DNA of 59,572 bases. It comes from Actinomycetes bacterium. Its GTDB lineage: Bacteria; Actinomycetota; Acidimicrobiia; Acidimicrobiales; Ilumatobacteraceae. Below, one piece after another: positions 45,552-56,800 of this stretch (positions within the stretch are counted from its first letter, which is position 1; each line of letters starts with the position of its first letter). Location: positions 1 through 59,572 of the forward strand of contig JANXUF010000054.1 of NCBI GenBank assembly GCA_025356335.1, read 5' to 3'. The position numbers and the translations under genes are program-made. The notes under the pieces are model-generated. The model was given only the letters and a program-made list of their open reading frames with translations. It made no database searches and was not told the origin of the DNA.

Positions 45552-46853
45552 ATGACAGACGACACTCGAACTGCGGCGGATATCAGCGAATTCGTGCGGT
45601 CGTTGGCCGACCTGATCGGACCACCCAACGTCAGCACGGAGGTGGACGATCGGACGAGGGCATCCGCCGATTGGGCGAAGATGTCGCCGATCCTCGACGC
45701 CCAACTCCCACTCGGCCTGTGTGACGTGGTCGCCTTCCCCCCGTCGGCCGACGCCGTGGCCGACATCGTCGCCCTGGCGGTCGAGCACCGAATCCCGGTG
45801 ACGCCACGCGGCAAAGGCACCGGCAACTACGGTCAGGCGATCCCGATGAGCGGTGGCCTCGTGCTCGACATGTCCAAAGCCAATGCGATCGTCGAGGTCG
45901 GCGACGGCTTCATCACCGCCGAAGCGGGGGCGACGATGACGTCCCTCGAGTCGGCGGCCCGCAAGCACGGCCAGCAGTTGTGGATGTACCCGTCGACCGT
46001 CGGCAGCTCGATCGGCGGCTTCCTGTCCGGCGGATCCGGCGGCACGGGGACCATCATCCACGGCAACATCTCCAACGGCTTCGTCGTCGGCCTCGACGTT
46101 GCCTACGCCGACGGTCAGCGTGGGCTGCATGCCATCAGCGGCGACGATCTGGCGCCCTACCTCCACGCCTACGGAACGACGTGCGTCGTCGCCAGGGCGA
46201 CGGTCAGGCTCGAACCACTCGTCGACTGGCGAGTGGTCTACAGCAGTTTCGAGTCGTACGAGGACGCGCTGCCACTCGTCAGGACGATCAGTTCGATGAC
46301 GCCGATGCCGCGTCTGGTCTCGGCGGATGTCCCTGCCGTCGTCAACGCGCTGCCGAACGATGCCGGGTACCCGCATGATCGGGCGAGCCTGCGGGCGATC
46401 GTCGAGAGCAACGCGCTCGACGACGTGATCCGTCTGATCGAGGCGGCCGGAGGCCGCATCGAAGTCGTCCGCCACGGACCCCAGGCAAGCCTCAAGGTGT
46501 CGCTGCTGTCCTACAACCACCCGACCTGGCACCTGCAGAAATCAGCGCCGGGCCGCTACTTCCACATCGAAGTCGCTGGTGACGCGTTGATCGATCGATA
46601 TGCGGAAGTCGACGCCGTCTACGAGGGCTCGATGTTGCATATCGAGGGTGCCTACCGGATTCCGATCGGAATGCTCAACGGCGTATATCGCAGCCGAGAG
46701 CAGGTGTACGACGGTATCAATGCGCTGCGCGAGCTGGGAGTGCTGGTGCACAGTCCGCACGAATGGTACGTCGACAAGAACGTCGACGCCGTCAAAGCCC
46801 TCGCCGCCGTGACCGATCCGTCCGGGTTGTTGAACCCGGGCAAGCTCATCTGA
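45552..46853 (+). CDS. FAD-binding oxidase (FAD-linked oxidase C family)
   Basis: A 433-residue flavoprotein of the VAO/PCMH type. The FAD segment VAFPPSADAVADIVALAVEH, then TPRGKGTGNYGQAIPMSGG and YPSTVGSSIGGFLSGGSGG, is clear. The C-terminal DPSGLLNPGKLI is the usual end. It resembles glycolate or lactate oxidase subunits; substrate and covalent flavin status are unknown. ATG 45552 is chosen over an upstream frame at 45492. Confidence 0.9.
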   Translation: MTDDTRTAADISEFVRSLADLIGPPNVSTEVDDRTRASADWAKMSPILDAQLPLGLCDVVAFPPSADAVADIVALAVEHRIPVTPRGKGTGNYGQAIPMSGGLVLDMSKANAIVEVGDGFITAEAGATMTSLESAARKHGQQLWMYPSTVGSSIGGFLSGGSGGTGTIIHGNISNGFVVGLDVAYADGQRGLHAISGDDLAPYLHAYGTTCVVARATVRLEPLVDWRVVYSSFESYEDALPLVRTISSMTPMPRLVSADVPAVVNALPNDAGYPHDRASLRAIVESNALDDVIRLIEAAGGRIEVVRHGPQASLKVSLLSYNHPTWHLQKSAPGRYFHIEVAGDALIDRYAEVDAVYEGSMLHIEGAYRIPIGMLNGVYRSREQVYDGINALRELGVLVHSPHEWYVDKNVDAVKALAAVTDPSGLLNPGKLI

Positions 46854-46874
46854 GCCTTCAGCGCTAGCGCTTCG

Positions 46875-46904
46875 ACCTCCATCGTTCGCTCGTACCTCGC
46901 TCAC
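46875..46904 (-). repeat. Dispersed 34-bp repeat family, inverted copy
   Basis: The reverse complement matches the core of the 28527-28594 repeats at nearly every position over about 27 bp. It lies 22 bp after the FAD oxidase stop in the gap before the convergent acyl-CoA synthetase. Confidence 0.75.
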
Positions 46905-46931
46905 GCAAACATTCATGACCACAGCGCTGGC

Positions 46932-48620
46932 TCAGGTCGCAGGGCTGTACTGCGCCCGTAGATCCTTCTTCAACACCTTGCCGGTGGCGTTGCGCGGCAG
47001 CACGTCGGATCGGATGAAGACGGCACTCGGCACCTTGAAGGCGGCGAGCCTGCCTGCGAGGAACTGCTGGAGGTCTGCGGCCGTCAACGTTTCACCGTGC
47101 TTGAGATTGACGGCGACGGCGACTTCCTCGCCGAGGCGGACATCCGGCAGCCCGAAGACGGCAACGTCGGCGACCGCCGGATGTTCGAAGATCGCCGCCT
47201 CGACCTCGGCGCAATAGACGTTCTCGCCGCCACGCAGCACCATGTCCTTGATGCGGTCGACGACGTAGACCCAGCCCTCGGCGTCGATGTAGCCGGCATC
47301 ACCTGTATGGAACCATCCGTCGGTGAACGACTCCGCCGTCTCCTTCGGCTTGTTCCAGTAGCCGCGGACGTTGTTCGGGCTGCGGACCCACAACTCGCCG
47401 ATGCCTCCCTGCGGTACGTCGTTGCCGTCGGCGTCGACGAACCGCACGTCGACGACCGGAGCCGGCAGTCCGACGCTGTCCTTCTTCGAGAAGTAGGCCG
47501 TACCGGAGTTGGCGATGACGGCGGAGGTCGTCTCGGTCAGTCCGTAGCCGTTCGCCGGCATCACCTTGCCGGCGAAGTCGTCCTCGATCGTTGCGATGCT
47601 GTCGGGCGGAACGGGTGATCCGCCCTGGCTGATTCCGGACAAGCTGCTGAGGTCGCGCCTCGCTGCGTCCGGATGCTGCAGCATCGCCCTGACCACCGTC
47701 GGCACGCCGGCGATCGTGGTCGCCTGCTCACGCTCGACGATCGCCAGCGCTTCGGCGGCATCGAACTTGTACATGCTGATGATGCAGCCACCGGTCGCTG
47801 TCAGTACGCAGATCCCGGTGATCCCGGCGATGTGGAAGAAGGGGAAGGTCCACAGCGCGACCGGCCGCGGGGCCGGGGGCGTGCCCTCTGCAGCCGGGCC
47901 GGCCATGATCATGGCCGCAGCGCCGACGACGATCGTGTTGGTGATGTTGGTGATGTGGTTGCGGTTCGAGCCGACCGCTCCCTTGGGAACACCGGTGGTA
48001 CCGCTGGTGTAGAGGATCGTGCTGTCGTCGTCCGGCTGGATATCGACATCGGCCAGGGTGCCGGGATCGAGCGTTGCCATCACGTCCGCCCAGGCGACAT
48101 GCCCGGCATCGAGCTGCTGCGTGCCACGCACGACGATCAGCGTGGTGACATCGGTGCGCTTCAGCACATCGCCGCGCACGCGCTCGTACCGCTCACCGTC
48201 GGCGATCAGTGCGATCGCACCGGAATCCTTCAAGCCGTACTCGGTCTCCTGTCCGGTCCACCACGCGTTCATGCTCACGACGACTGCGCCGATCGACTGC
48301 ACGGCCCAGAAGGCAACGACCCACTCCGGATAGTTGCGCATCGCAACAGCAACGCGATCGCCTTTGGCGACGCCGGCAGCGGTGAGGAACGTGGCGAGTT
48401 TGCGCACTGCGCTGTGAGCTTCGGCATACGTCGTCCGCTCGTCCTGATAGACGAGGAACGTTGCGTCGCCATGAACTGCCGTCGACTCCCACACCTGGCG
48501 CAGGCTCGTCGGCGCGGTGACGTAGACGCGGAGATCCTCGCCGCCGACCATCGCCTGGCCGATTTCGAATGGCGCACCAGGCGCGGTCAGAACGGCGATT
48601 GCTGCTTGGCGAGTCGGCAT
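46932..48620 (-). CDS. Acyl-CoA synthetase (AMP-forming)
   Basis: A 562-residue ANL-superfamily enzyme. It shows ILYTSGTTGVPKGAV, ANGYGLTETTS, GWFHTGDAGYIDAEGWVYVVDRIKDMVLRGGENVY in pieces, and a C-terminal RNATGKVLKKDLR with the catalytic lysine. It is close to long-chain fatty-acyl-CoA ligases of actinobacteria. ATG 48620 gives MPTRQAAIAVL, with GGAG directly upstream. Divergent from the gamma-glutamyltransferase gene. Confidence 0.93.
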   Translation of the reverse strand: MPTRQAAIAVLTAPGAPFEIGQAMVGGEDLRVYVTAPTSLRQVWESTAVHGDATFLVYQDERTTYAEAHSAVRKLATFLTAAGVAKGDRVAVAMRNYPEWVVAFWAVQSIGAVVVSMNAWWTGQETEYGLKDSGAIALIADGERYERVRGDVLKRTDVTTLIVVRGTQQLDAGHVAWADVMATLDPGTLADVDIQPDDDSTILYTSGTTGVPKGAVGSNRNHITNITNTIVVGAAAMIMAGPAAEGTPPAPRPVALWTFPFFHIAGITGICVLTATGGCIISMYKFDAAEALAIVEREQATTIAGVPTVVRAMLQHPDAARRDLSSLSGISQGGSPVPPDSIATIEDDFAGKVMPANGYGLTETTSAVIANSGTAYFSKKDSVGLPAPVVDVRFVDADGNDVPQGGIGELWVRSPNNVRGYWNKPKETAESFTDGWFHTGDAGYIDAEGWVYVVDRIKDMVLRGGENVYCAEVEAAIFEHPAVADVAVFGLPDVRLGEEVAVAVNLKHGETLTAADLQQFLAGRLAAFKVPSAVFIRSDVLPRNATGKVLKKDLRAQYSPAT

Positions 48621-48745
48621 CTCCGGAACGTACCCCACGCTCACCGGCGGGGAAGAGGCGCAACGGCGATGCAATGCCGGCTCTCGCTGGTCCCCGCCCT
48701 CCTGGGTGAACCGATTCGTCTGTCGGAACGGCGTAGTTTTCGGAC

Positions 48746-50326
48746 ATGGCCGCCGTCTCGATCCCGTTCTCGTCGACCAGGGCTCCAGGGTCGATGATCG
48801 CCTCGGCAGACCAATTGGCGACGCAGGCCGGTATGAGCATCTACTCGCTCGGCGGCAACGCCATCGACGCGGCGATCGCCACCAACGCAGCGATCGCCGT
48901 GACGAGCCCGCAGCTCTGCGGGCTCGGCGGTGACCTCTTTGCGCTCGTCCACGTCGACTGCAAGGTCTTCGCGATCAACGCCAGTGGCCGAGCCGGCAGT
49001 GGCAGTAGTGCTGCCGACATGCGCGACGAAGGATTGCAGGAGATGCCGTTCCGGCACGACATCCGGACGGTGACCGTACCGGGCTGCGTCGACGGCTGGT
49101 GCGCGCTGCATGCGCAATTCGGTCGCCTGCCACTGGCGCGCATCCTCGCGCCGGCAATCCGACTGGCCGAGGACGGCTTCCCTGCGTCGCCGCTGTTGGT
49201 CGGCTCGTTGAACCGCCTCGACGACCGAGGGCGCATCTCGTTGCACGAACTCGTCACCCAGGCGCTTCGGCCGGGGGACGGAGTGCGTCGTCCCGGTGTC
49301 GCCAGGGCGCTGCGGTCCGTCGCCGCCGACGGACGCGACGGCTTCTACCTCGGCGAGTTCGGCGACGGCCTGCGCCATATGGCGAGGGGGCTGTTCAATC
49401 AGTCGGACCTCTCGAAGCCGGGGCCGGAGTGGGTGCAGCCGCTGTCGCAGCCGGCGTTCACGAAGGTGCTGCACACGATCCCGCCGAACTCGCAGGGCTA
49501 TCTGACGCTTGGTGCCGCCGGGCTTGCGGATCGCCTCGATCTCCCTGGTGATCCGAACGATCCACTCTGGGCGCACCTGTTGATCGAAGCGGCGACCGCC
49601 GCCGGCCATGATCGGCCCGCTGTGCTGTTCGACGGAGCGGACGGCGCTGCCCTTCTCGCATCGATCGCCGGACGTCTCGGGGACATCGACGTCGGCTCGA
49701 GCTCTCATCGTGTCGTGCCGACCGTCGACGGCGACACGACGTACCTGTGCACGGTCGACTCGGAACGGATGGGGGTGTCGCTGATCCAGTCGAACGCCTC
49801 GGGATTCGGGTCCTGGCTCGTCGAACCGAATACGCAGATCAACCTGCACAACCGCGGGTTGGGTTTCTCGCTGGAGGAAGGCCATCTGGGCGAACTGGCC
49901 CCAGGTCGGCGTCCCCCGCACACGCTGTCACCTGCGCTGGCCACCAACGCCGACGGTTCACTCGCCGCCGTCTTCGGGACGATGGGGGGCGACGCCCAAC
50001 CACAGATCCTGTTGCAGATCGCCGCCCGCCTGTTCGTCCACGGGGAGAGTCCGGCGATGGCGATCAACGCCGGCAGGTGGGCGCTCAACGGGCCGGTGAC
50101 CGGCTTCGATACATGGACTGCAGCCGAGGGGCCGCATGTGATCGTCGAGGGCCACATCGCCGAGCAGTGGAGCGACGGTTTGCGAGCGCTCGGCCACCGG
50201 GTCGTCATGCTGCCGCCGTTCGACAGCTCCTTCGGCCATGCCCACGCCATCGTCGTCGAGCCGAACGGCCTGCTCGTCGGCGCCGCCGATCCACGCACCC
50301 GGGTCGGTTCCGTCGCCGGCCTCTGA
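48746..50326 (+). CDS. ggt: Gamma-glutamyltransferase family protein
   Basis: A 526-residue Ntn-hydrolase precursor. GGNAIDAAIATNAAIAVTSPQ is typical of the large chain. Self-cleavage would occur before T331 in DGDTTYLCTVDSE. GTMGGDAQPQILLQI and the end SSFGHAHAI match the small chain. No signal peptide is seen, so it would be cytoplasmic. Activity could be on glutathione or another gamma-glutamyl amide, or cephalosporin acylase-like. Confidence 0.9.
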   Translation: MAAVSIPFSSTRAPGSMIASADQLATQAGMSIYSLGGNAIDAAIATNAAIAVTSPQLCGLGGDLFALVHVDCKVFAINASGRAGSGSSAADMRDEGLQEMPFRHDIRTVTVPGCVDGWCALHAQFGRLPLARILAPAIRLAEDGFPASPLLVGSLNRLDDRGRISLHELVTQALRPGDGVRRPGVARALRSVAADGRDGFYLGEFGDGLRHMARGLFNQSDLSKPGPEWVQPLSQPAFTKVLHTIPPNSQGYLTLGAAGLADRLDLPGDPNDPLWAHLLIEAATAAGHDRPAVLFDGADGAALLASIAGRLGDIDVGSSSHRVVPTVDGDTTYLCTVDSERMGVSLIQSNASGFGSWLVEPNTQINLHNRGLGFSLEEGHLGELAPGRRPPHTLSPALATNADGSLAAVFGTMGGDAQPQILLQIAARLFVHGESPAMAINAGRWALNGPVTGFDTWTAAEGPHVIVEGHIAEQWSDGLRALGHRVVMLPPFDSSFGHAHAIVVEPNGLLVGAADPRTRVGSVAGL

Positions 50327-50329
50327 CCC

Positions 50330-50357
50330 GTCAGCGAGAAACGAGCAAACGACGAGG
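50330..50357 (+). repeat. Degenerate copy of the dispersed 34-bp repeat
   Basis: Same order of short blocks (AGCGAGAAACGAGCAAACGA) as the 28.5 kb repeats, with about five changes. It begins 4 bp past the ggt stop in a 39-bp gap before convergent cobQ. Confidence 0.5.
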
Positions 50358-50365
50358 GCAGAAGA

Positions 50366-51913
50366 TCAGTCGGCCGCAGCGGCGATCAGGCGGTAGAGCA
50401 TCCCGGTGTCGAGGTGCCCCTCGATGGCGTCGGCGATGACGTCGAAGCGACGCTCGCGTTCGGCCCGGAAGCTGATGCCTGCTGACACGAATCGCTTGCT
50501 CCGCCTCATCGCCAGCTCGTCGAGAAAACGGCCACGAAAGCCGTCGTGTTCGAACAAACCGTGCAGCGTCGTGCCGCGAACCGATCCGTCGACGTTCGTC
50601 GTGCCCTCGTCTCCGTCGTCGAGCGGCACCCAACCGGTCCCACCTTCCACCCGCCCGTGGTGGATCTGGTAGCCGCTGACCGCCGCATGGTCGAAGCGGC
50701 GGAGGATCTTCTCCGCGCCGAAGCGTGTGGCCACCTCCGGCAGCCAACCGAGGCCGGCGACGTGCCCGGCCTGCGATTCGTAGTCGTCCTCGATCGTTGC
50801 GCCGAGCATCTGGTACCCGGCGCAGATACCGAGGATGTCGGCGCCACTCGAGCGGATCGCCCGCTCGAATCCGTTCGATCGCAGCCACGCGAGGTCTCCC
50901 ACCGTCTCCTTCGAGCCCGGGAGGATGACGAGGTCAGGTCGGCCGAGTTGGGCGACACCGGTGACGAAGCGGACCGTGACGCCGGGCTCGAGCGCCAGTG
51001 CGTCGAAGTCGGTGTAGTTCGACAGCCTCGGCAGGCGGACCACAGCGATGTCGAGGCCGTCGCCGATCGCTCCTGCGGCGCACGGTCGGGGCGCGTCCAG
51101 CGCCAGTGAATCCTCGGCATCGAGCCACAGGTCACGCAGCATCGGGATCACGCCGAGCGTCGGCACACCGCAGCGCTCCAGGAGGCTCGCCGTCCCGCCG
51201 CCGAGCAGTGCAGGATCACCGCGGAAACGGTTGATGACGAACCCTTTGACGAGCGGGCGGAGATCATCCGGCAGCAGGGCAACAGTGCCGTAGAGGTGGG
51301 CGAAGACGCCGCCGCGATCGATGTCACCGACGACGACTGCGTTGATGCCGGAGTGCTTGGCGATCGCCAGGTTGACGATGTCACGATCGAGCAGGTTGAT
51401 CTCGGTGGGAGAACCGGCACCTTCGACGAGGACGACGTCGAAGCGCTTGCGCAGCTGGGCGAGCGCATCCAGGACCATCTCCCGCAGTTGCGGCTTGTGC
51501 TCGTGGTACTCGGCAGCCGACATCACCCCCATCGGATGCCCCATCACGACGACCTGCGACGAACGGTCGCCCGTCGGTTTGAGCAGGATCGGGTTCATCA
51601 GCGCCTCGGCCTCGATACCCGCCGCCAACGCCTGCGCGCCCTGCGCTCTGCCGATCTCGTCGCCATCACGGGTCACATAACTGTTGAGCGCCATGTTCTG
51701 CGACTTGAACGGGGCCACCGAGACACCGTTGCGGGCCAACAGCCGGCACAGGCCGGCGACGAGCGTCGACTTGCCGGCGTCGCTCGTGCAACCGCAGACC
51801 TGCAACGCCCCGCGCAAACCCTCCGGAACCGCCCCGCTACCCACGCCACGTACCGGCGTGTCCCGCAACCGTCCCGCAGAGGGTCGCTCCCGCAAGCGGA
51901 CTGCTCGGGTCAT
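50366..51913 (-). CDS. cobQ: Adenosylcobyric acid synthase (glutamine-hydrolysing)
   Basis: A 515-residue amidotransferase that amidates four carboxylates of cobyrinic acid diamide. The synthetase domain has CGCTSDAGKSTLVAGLCRLL and FKSQNMALNSYVT. The glutaminase domain has the nucleophile in GICAGYQMLG and the His/Glu pair near YQIHHG and LHGLFEHD. ATG 51913 overlaps the chlID stop as ATGA. This gives about 30 basic residues before the usual CobQ N-terminus. Confidence 0.95.
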   Translation of the reverse strand: MTRAVRLRERPSAGRLRDTPVRGVGSGAVPEGLRGALQVCGCTSDAGKSTLVAGLCRLLARNGVSVAPFKSQNMALNSYVTRDGDEIGRAQGAQALAAGIEAEALMNPILLKPTGDRSSQVVVMGHPMGVMSAAEYHEHKPQLREMVLDALAQLRKRFDVVLVEGAGSPTEINLLDRDIVNLAIAKHSGINAVVVGDIDRGGVFAHLYGTVALLPDDLRPLVKGFVINRFRGDPALLGGGTASLLERCGVPTLGVIPMLRDLWLDAEDSLALDAPRPCAAGAIGDGLDIAVVRLPRLSNYTDFDALALEPGVTVRFVTGVAQLGRPDLVILPGSKETVGDLAWLRSNGFERAIRSSGADILGICAGYQMLGATIEDDYESQAGHVAGLGWLPEVATRFGAEKILRRFDHAAVSGYQIHHGRVEGGTGWVPLDDGDEGTTNVDGSVRGTTLHGLFEHDGFRGRFLDELAMRRSKRFVSAGISFRAERERRFDVIADAIEGHLDTGMLYRLIAAAAD

Positions 51914-53832
51914 GCGAGGCGGAGACGGATGGTGCGTTCGAGCGAGCCGTCGACGAGTTGATCGAGGCCGAGGCACGGTGCGCCCATCAACTCGGCGAGG
52001 TCACCGGCGAGGCCGAGGGCGATGTGATCCGACTCGGCATCGATGACGACGCACGGAATGCCGTGTTCGGCGAATCGGCGGGCACTCGTGCGGCTGCGCT
52101 CGACGGCATCGGCCGATCCGGTCGCCCGACCATCGGTGACGACGACGACGAGGGGCTGCAGCGCCTGGTCACCGCTGGAGCCGGCTGCAAGGCGGAACGC
52201 TTCGTCGAGTCCTTCGGCAATCGGCGAGGTGCCACCCGTCGGCAGTTCCGCCATGCGTGCCTGGGCGATCTCGATGGATGCCGTCGGCCGCAGGATGAGC
52301 GACGCACCGTCTCCTGAGAACGTCACCAACGCCACACGGTCGCGTCGCTGGTACGCATCGGTCAGCAGACCGAGGACAGCCCCCTTGGCGACCGACATCC
52401 GCTGTGTCGCCCCCATCGAACCGGATGCGTCGACACAGAGGATCACGAGGTTGCCGGTCGTGCCCGTACGCACGGCGACGCGCAGGTCGCCCATCTGCAC
52501 GCTCGTCGCCGACCTCGTCGTCGCCGGCTCACCCGACGACGGGTTTGCGCCTCGCCCCTCCACCGCCCGCCGTTCGGCGAGAGCTGCCGCCGTGTCGACG
52601 ACGGCGACGGAACTGGCGTCGACGATGGGATTGCGGGCGTCTGGAATCTTGCCGCGTAGAAAGCGGCCGCGTGGCGACTCATTCGTGTTCCGACGACCCG
52701 TGGGAGCGAACCGCCTCGATCCGGTGATGAACGTCGGTGGAGCGCCGACCGGCGCTGGTTGGTCCGCCGGACGAGTCGGAGGGTTCGGCTGAGCGAACGA
52801 CTCGTCGAAGTCCGTCGGCTCCTCGTCGGCATCGGAATCAGTGCCGGCCCTGGGATCGGAATCGACATCCGGATCGGTCCTGGTCGAGCCGTCGGACGGG
52901 TCCGGCGCGTGTGGTCCATCGTGGGAGGTCGGACGGTTGCGCGCGGCCTCGTCGAAGGCGTCATCGAGTTCCTGTTGCGAGATACCTGGCGGCTCCAACG
53001 GCGAGCGACGACGGCGATGGGCGAGGACGAAACCGGCGACAGCTCGTACGTCGTCATCGTTGGCGACGTCCCGGCCGGCCCAGGCTGCATGTGCCGCTGC
53101 GCCACGGCAGAGCATCAGGTCGGCGCGAAGACCCTCGGCGCCGACCGCAATGGCGAGCGAGCAGGCGGTGTCGACGACCGAGTCGGGAACGACGGCCACC
53201 GCCTCCGATGCCAGCCGGTTGCGCAGCATCTGGTCGTGGTCGGCATATCGATGGTCGACTTCTCCGCGATCGAAGGCCATCCGTCTTCGTACGGCGAGCG
53301 ATCGCTCGATTGGCGAGACCGAGGCCTTGACGTCGACGGCGAACCCGAAGCGGTCGAGGAGTTGCGGGCGCAGCTCACCCTCCTCAGGGTTCATCGAACC
53401 GATCAGCACGAAGCGGGCGCGATGCTGATGGGTCACTCCGTCACGCTCGATGCGGTTGAGTCCGCTGACGGCGACGTCGAGGAGCGAGTCGATCAGGTGA
53501 TCGGCAAGCAGGTTGATCTCGTCGACATACAGCACTCCGCCGTCGGCAGCCGCCAGCAGACCCTGTCGAACGGTCGGCGTGCCGTCGCGAAGCAGTGAGG
53601 CGAGATCGATGGAGCCGATGACTCGATCCTCGGTCGCCCCGAGCGGCAGTTCGACGAACGGCGCATTCCCCGGCAGGAGTGCCGCCAACGAGCGGGCGAG
53701 TGTCGTCTTCGCCGACCCCTTGTCACCGCGCAGCAGTACCCCGCCGAGCAGCGGCTCCTTCGCCGCCAGCAGTAACGCCAGCTTGGCGTCGTCCTGTCCG
53801 ACGACGGCCGAGAACGGCAGCACCGCGCTCAT
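51910..53832 (-). CDS. Cobaltochelatase ATPase/VWA subunit (ChlI-ChlD fusion)
   Basis: A 640-residue fusion. Residues 1 to about 310 are an AAA+ ATPase of the Mg-chelatase I type: LLRGDKGSAKTTLARS Walker A, GGVLYVDEINLL Walker B, IGSMNPEEGELRPQLLDRFG. An Asp/Pro-rich linker (310-420) follows. The C-terminal von Willebrand A domain has the MIDAS motif DASGSMG. Next to CobN it is the ATP-driven partner for cobalt insertion, as in other actinobacteria. ATG 53832 overlaps the cobN stop (ATGA). Confidence 0.93.
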   Translation of the reverse strand: MSAVLPFSAVVGQDDAKLALLLAAKEPLLGGVLLRGDKGSAKTTLARSLAALLPGNAPFVELPLGATEDRVIGSIDLASLLRDGTPTVRQGLLAAADGGVLYVDEINLLADHLIDSLLDVAVSGLNRIERDGVTHQHRARFVLIGSMNPEEGELRPQLLDRFGFAVDVKASVSPIERSLAVRRRMAFDRGEVDHRYADHDQMLRNRLASEAVAVVPDSVVDTACSLAIAVGAEGLRADLMLCRGAAAHAAWAGRDVANDDDVRAVAGFVLAHRRRRSPLEPPGISQQELDDAFDEAARNRPTSHDGPHAPDPSDGSTRTDPDVDSDPRAGTDSDADEEPTDFDESFAQPNPPTRPADQPAPVGAPPTFITGSRRFAPTGRRNTNESPRGRFLRGKIPDARNPIVDASSVAVVDTAAALAERRAVEGRGANPSSGEPATTRSATSVQMGDLRVAVRTGTTGNLVILCVDASGSMGATQRMSVAKGAVLGLLTDAYQRRDRVALVTFSGDGASLILRPTASIEIAQARMAELPTGGTSPIAEGLDEAFRLAAGSSGDQALQPLVVVVTDGRATGSADAVERSRTSARRFAEHGIPCVVIDAESDHIALGLAGDLAELMGAPCLGLDQLVDGSLERTIRLRLA

Positions 53833-56800
53833 CGCGATTCTTCCCAACCTTCGGCTTCGAGAACCGCGCTGCGCAGCGCAGCGATCGCTTCAGGGCTGGC
53901 ATTCCACATGCCGCGCTCATCGGCTTCGAGTAGGCGTTCGGCGATCGATTTCAGCGCCCACGGGTTGGAATGCTCGAAGAACTTGCGGATCTGCGGATCG
54001 GCGACATAGCTCTCGGTCACACGTTCGTACATCCAGTCGTCGACGACCTGCGCTGTGGCGTCGTAGCCGAACAGATAGTCGACGGTTGCGGCCATCTCGA
54101 ACGCGCCCTTGTAGCCGTGGCGTTGCATCGCCTCGATCCACCGCGGGTTGATGACGCGGGTGCGCACCACTCTGGCGGCCTCCTCGGCGAGGCTGCGCAC
54201 GACGGGAATCGCCGGGTTGGCGGTGTCGCCGAACCATGCCTTCGGGTCGCGTCCGGTCAGTGAGCGGATGGTGGCGATCATCCCGCCGTGGTCCTGCATG
54301 TAGTCGTCGGAGTCGAAGATGTCGTGCTCGCGGTTGTCCTGGTTCTTGACGGCGACTTCGATGGCGGCGAAGCGCCGACGCATGGCGTCTTCGTTGGCGA
54401 CGCCATAGCCGGCCTTGCCGTAGGAGAAGCCCGACCAGGCGATGTAGACGGCTGCGAGGTCGTCTTCCGATCGCCAGTTGCGGCTCTCGATCAGTGTGAG
54501 GATGCCGAGGCCATACGAACCGGGCGACGGTCCGAAGACGCGGGGGTCTTTCCCCTGCCGGATCACGAAGTTCTCCGAAGCAGTCTCGTCGAGTGAACCA
54601 ATCAGTTCAACCGCGTCGTCGAGGAGTGCGACGAGGTTCGGGAAGGCATCGCGGAAGAACCCGGAGATGCGCAGTGTGACGTCGATCCGGGGCCGTCCGA
54701 GCTCGGAGAGCGGGATGACGTCCAGCCCGACGACACGGCGCGACTCGACCTCCCACCGCGGGCGGACGCCCATCAACGCCAACGCCTCGGCGACATCGTC
54801 TCCCTGTGTGCGCATGATCGCCGTGCCCCACAGCACGAGGCCGACGGTCGTCGGGTAGGTGCCCTCCTCTGCAAGATGGCGATCGAGCAGCGCGTTTGCC
54901 AGCTTGACGCCGACGTCCCATGACAGTTCTGTCGGCAGCGCCTTCGGGTCGATCGAGTAGAAGTTGCGTCCGGTCGGCAGTACGTGCGCGCCCCCACGGG
55001 TCAGCGTTCCGGACGGACCTGCTGGAACGTAGCGACCGTCGAGACCGCGCAGCAGGTTCGTCAGCTCGTCACCCGTCATGCGGAGTTTGGGAACGAGCCA
55101 GTCGCACACCCATGCAATCGTCGGCAGCTCGTCGTCCGCTGAGACCCACCCACGCGACGCAGCGTCCTCGACGAGTTCCCTGCAGCGACCCTCCAGGGCA
55201 TCGAAGTGCTCGGGCAGCGACGCATCGACCCCGAGTGCTGAGGCAACGGTCAGGCGCAGTGAAGGGATCGTTCCGTGGCCGAGCCTGGTGATGGCAAGGA
55301 TCAGATCGATGAGGTTTGAACCATCTGGTACATCACCGAGGATGTGCAGCCCCCCTCGGATCTGGGCGTCCTTGAGACCGCACAGATACCCGTCGACGTT
55401 GACGATGATGTCGTCGAAACCGTCGGCGTCCGGAACGTTGTCGAGCCCGAGATCTCGGTCGATCGACGAGTCGGTGATCTGCTCCCAGATCTTGTTCCTC
55501 AATGCCGGCAGCTTCGCAGGGTCGATCGATTGCAGCTGGGCGTACTCGTCGAACAACTGCTCCAATCGAGCGAGATCGTCGTATGTGTCAGCACGGGTCA
55601 TCGGCGGCAACAGGTGGTCGATGACGACGGCGTGAGCGCGCCGCTTCGCCTGCGTCCCCTCTCCAGGGTCGTTGACGACGAACGGGTAGAAGAACGGGAC
55701 ATCGCCGATGGCCAGGTCCGGATAGCAGGATCCGGACAGGCCGACGGCCTTGCCGGGCAGCCATTCGAGCGTCCCGTGCTTACCGAGGTGGACGATGGCG
55801 TCGGCGCCCCAGCCCTCGTCGAGCCAACGATAGAAGGCCAGATAGTGGTGCGCCGGCGGCAGGTTCGGAGAGTGATAGACGGCGACGGGATCGTCACCGT
55901 AGCCGCGCGGTGGCTGGATGACGACGAGTACGTGGCCGAGGTCGACGCCGCTGAAGACGAGCGAACCGTGGTGCACCCGCTGGCGTCCGGGGGCCACACC
56001 CCACTTGGCCTCCATGTCACGACGCGGTTGCTCTGGCACGGTCGCAAACCAACGCAGGTAGTGCTCCGTGCTCATCGCCCCGACGGATTGCGCGATCTGC
56101 TGAGGCGTCAGGAACTCGGCGTCATAGGTCAGCCCATCGGCGAGTTCGGCCATCAGCTCATCGCTCGTCGCCGGGATGCGGTCGACGCGATACCCCTGAT
56201 CGCGTAGGGCGTGGAGCATCTTGATCGCCGAAGCCGGAGTGTCGAGCCCGACGGCGTTGCCGAGACGGCTCCGTTTGGTCGGGTAGGCGGACAGCACGAT
56301 GACGACCTTGCGAGCAGCAGGCGGTTGTACCCGCAACCTGGCGTAGCGGACGGCGATACCGGCAACCCTGGCGACGCGATCGGGCACGGTCCGGTACGCA
56401 CGAACGGCTGAACCGAGGAAGTCGCCGTCGTCGACGACTTCGTAGAAGGCGAACGCCGGGGCGATGATCCGGCCATCGAATTCGGGGATGGCGATCCCCT
56501 GCGTCACGTCGAACGGACCGAGGCCGGCGTCGGAATCCATCCACTGCTCCGACGTCGAACTGCAAGACGGTGCCTGGATGATCGGCACGTCGAGACCGGC
56601 AAGTGCACTGACCTCCCACGCTTCACCGTCCAACCCGCCGGCTCCGCCGGGGGTTCCCGCAGCAGCAGCGACGCCGCCGGCGGCGAGCACCGTGGTGATC
56701 AGTACATCGATCCGGTGCGAACGCAGTACCTCGACAGCCGGTGCACCGTCGGTTCCGCGCAGCGAGTAACACGAGACGGCGAGCGCCTGGCCGCCTTTGG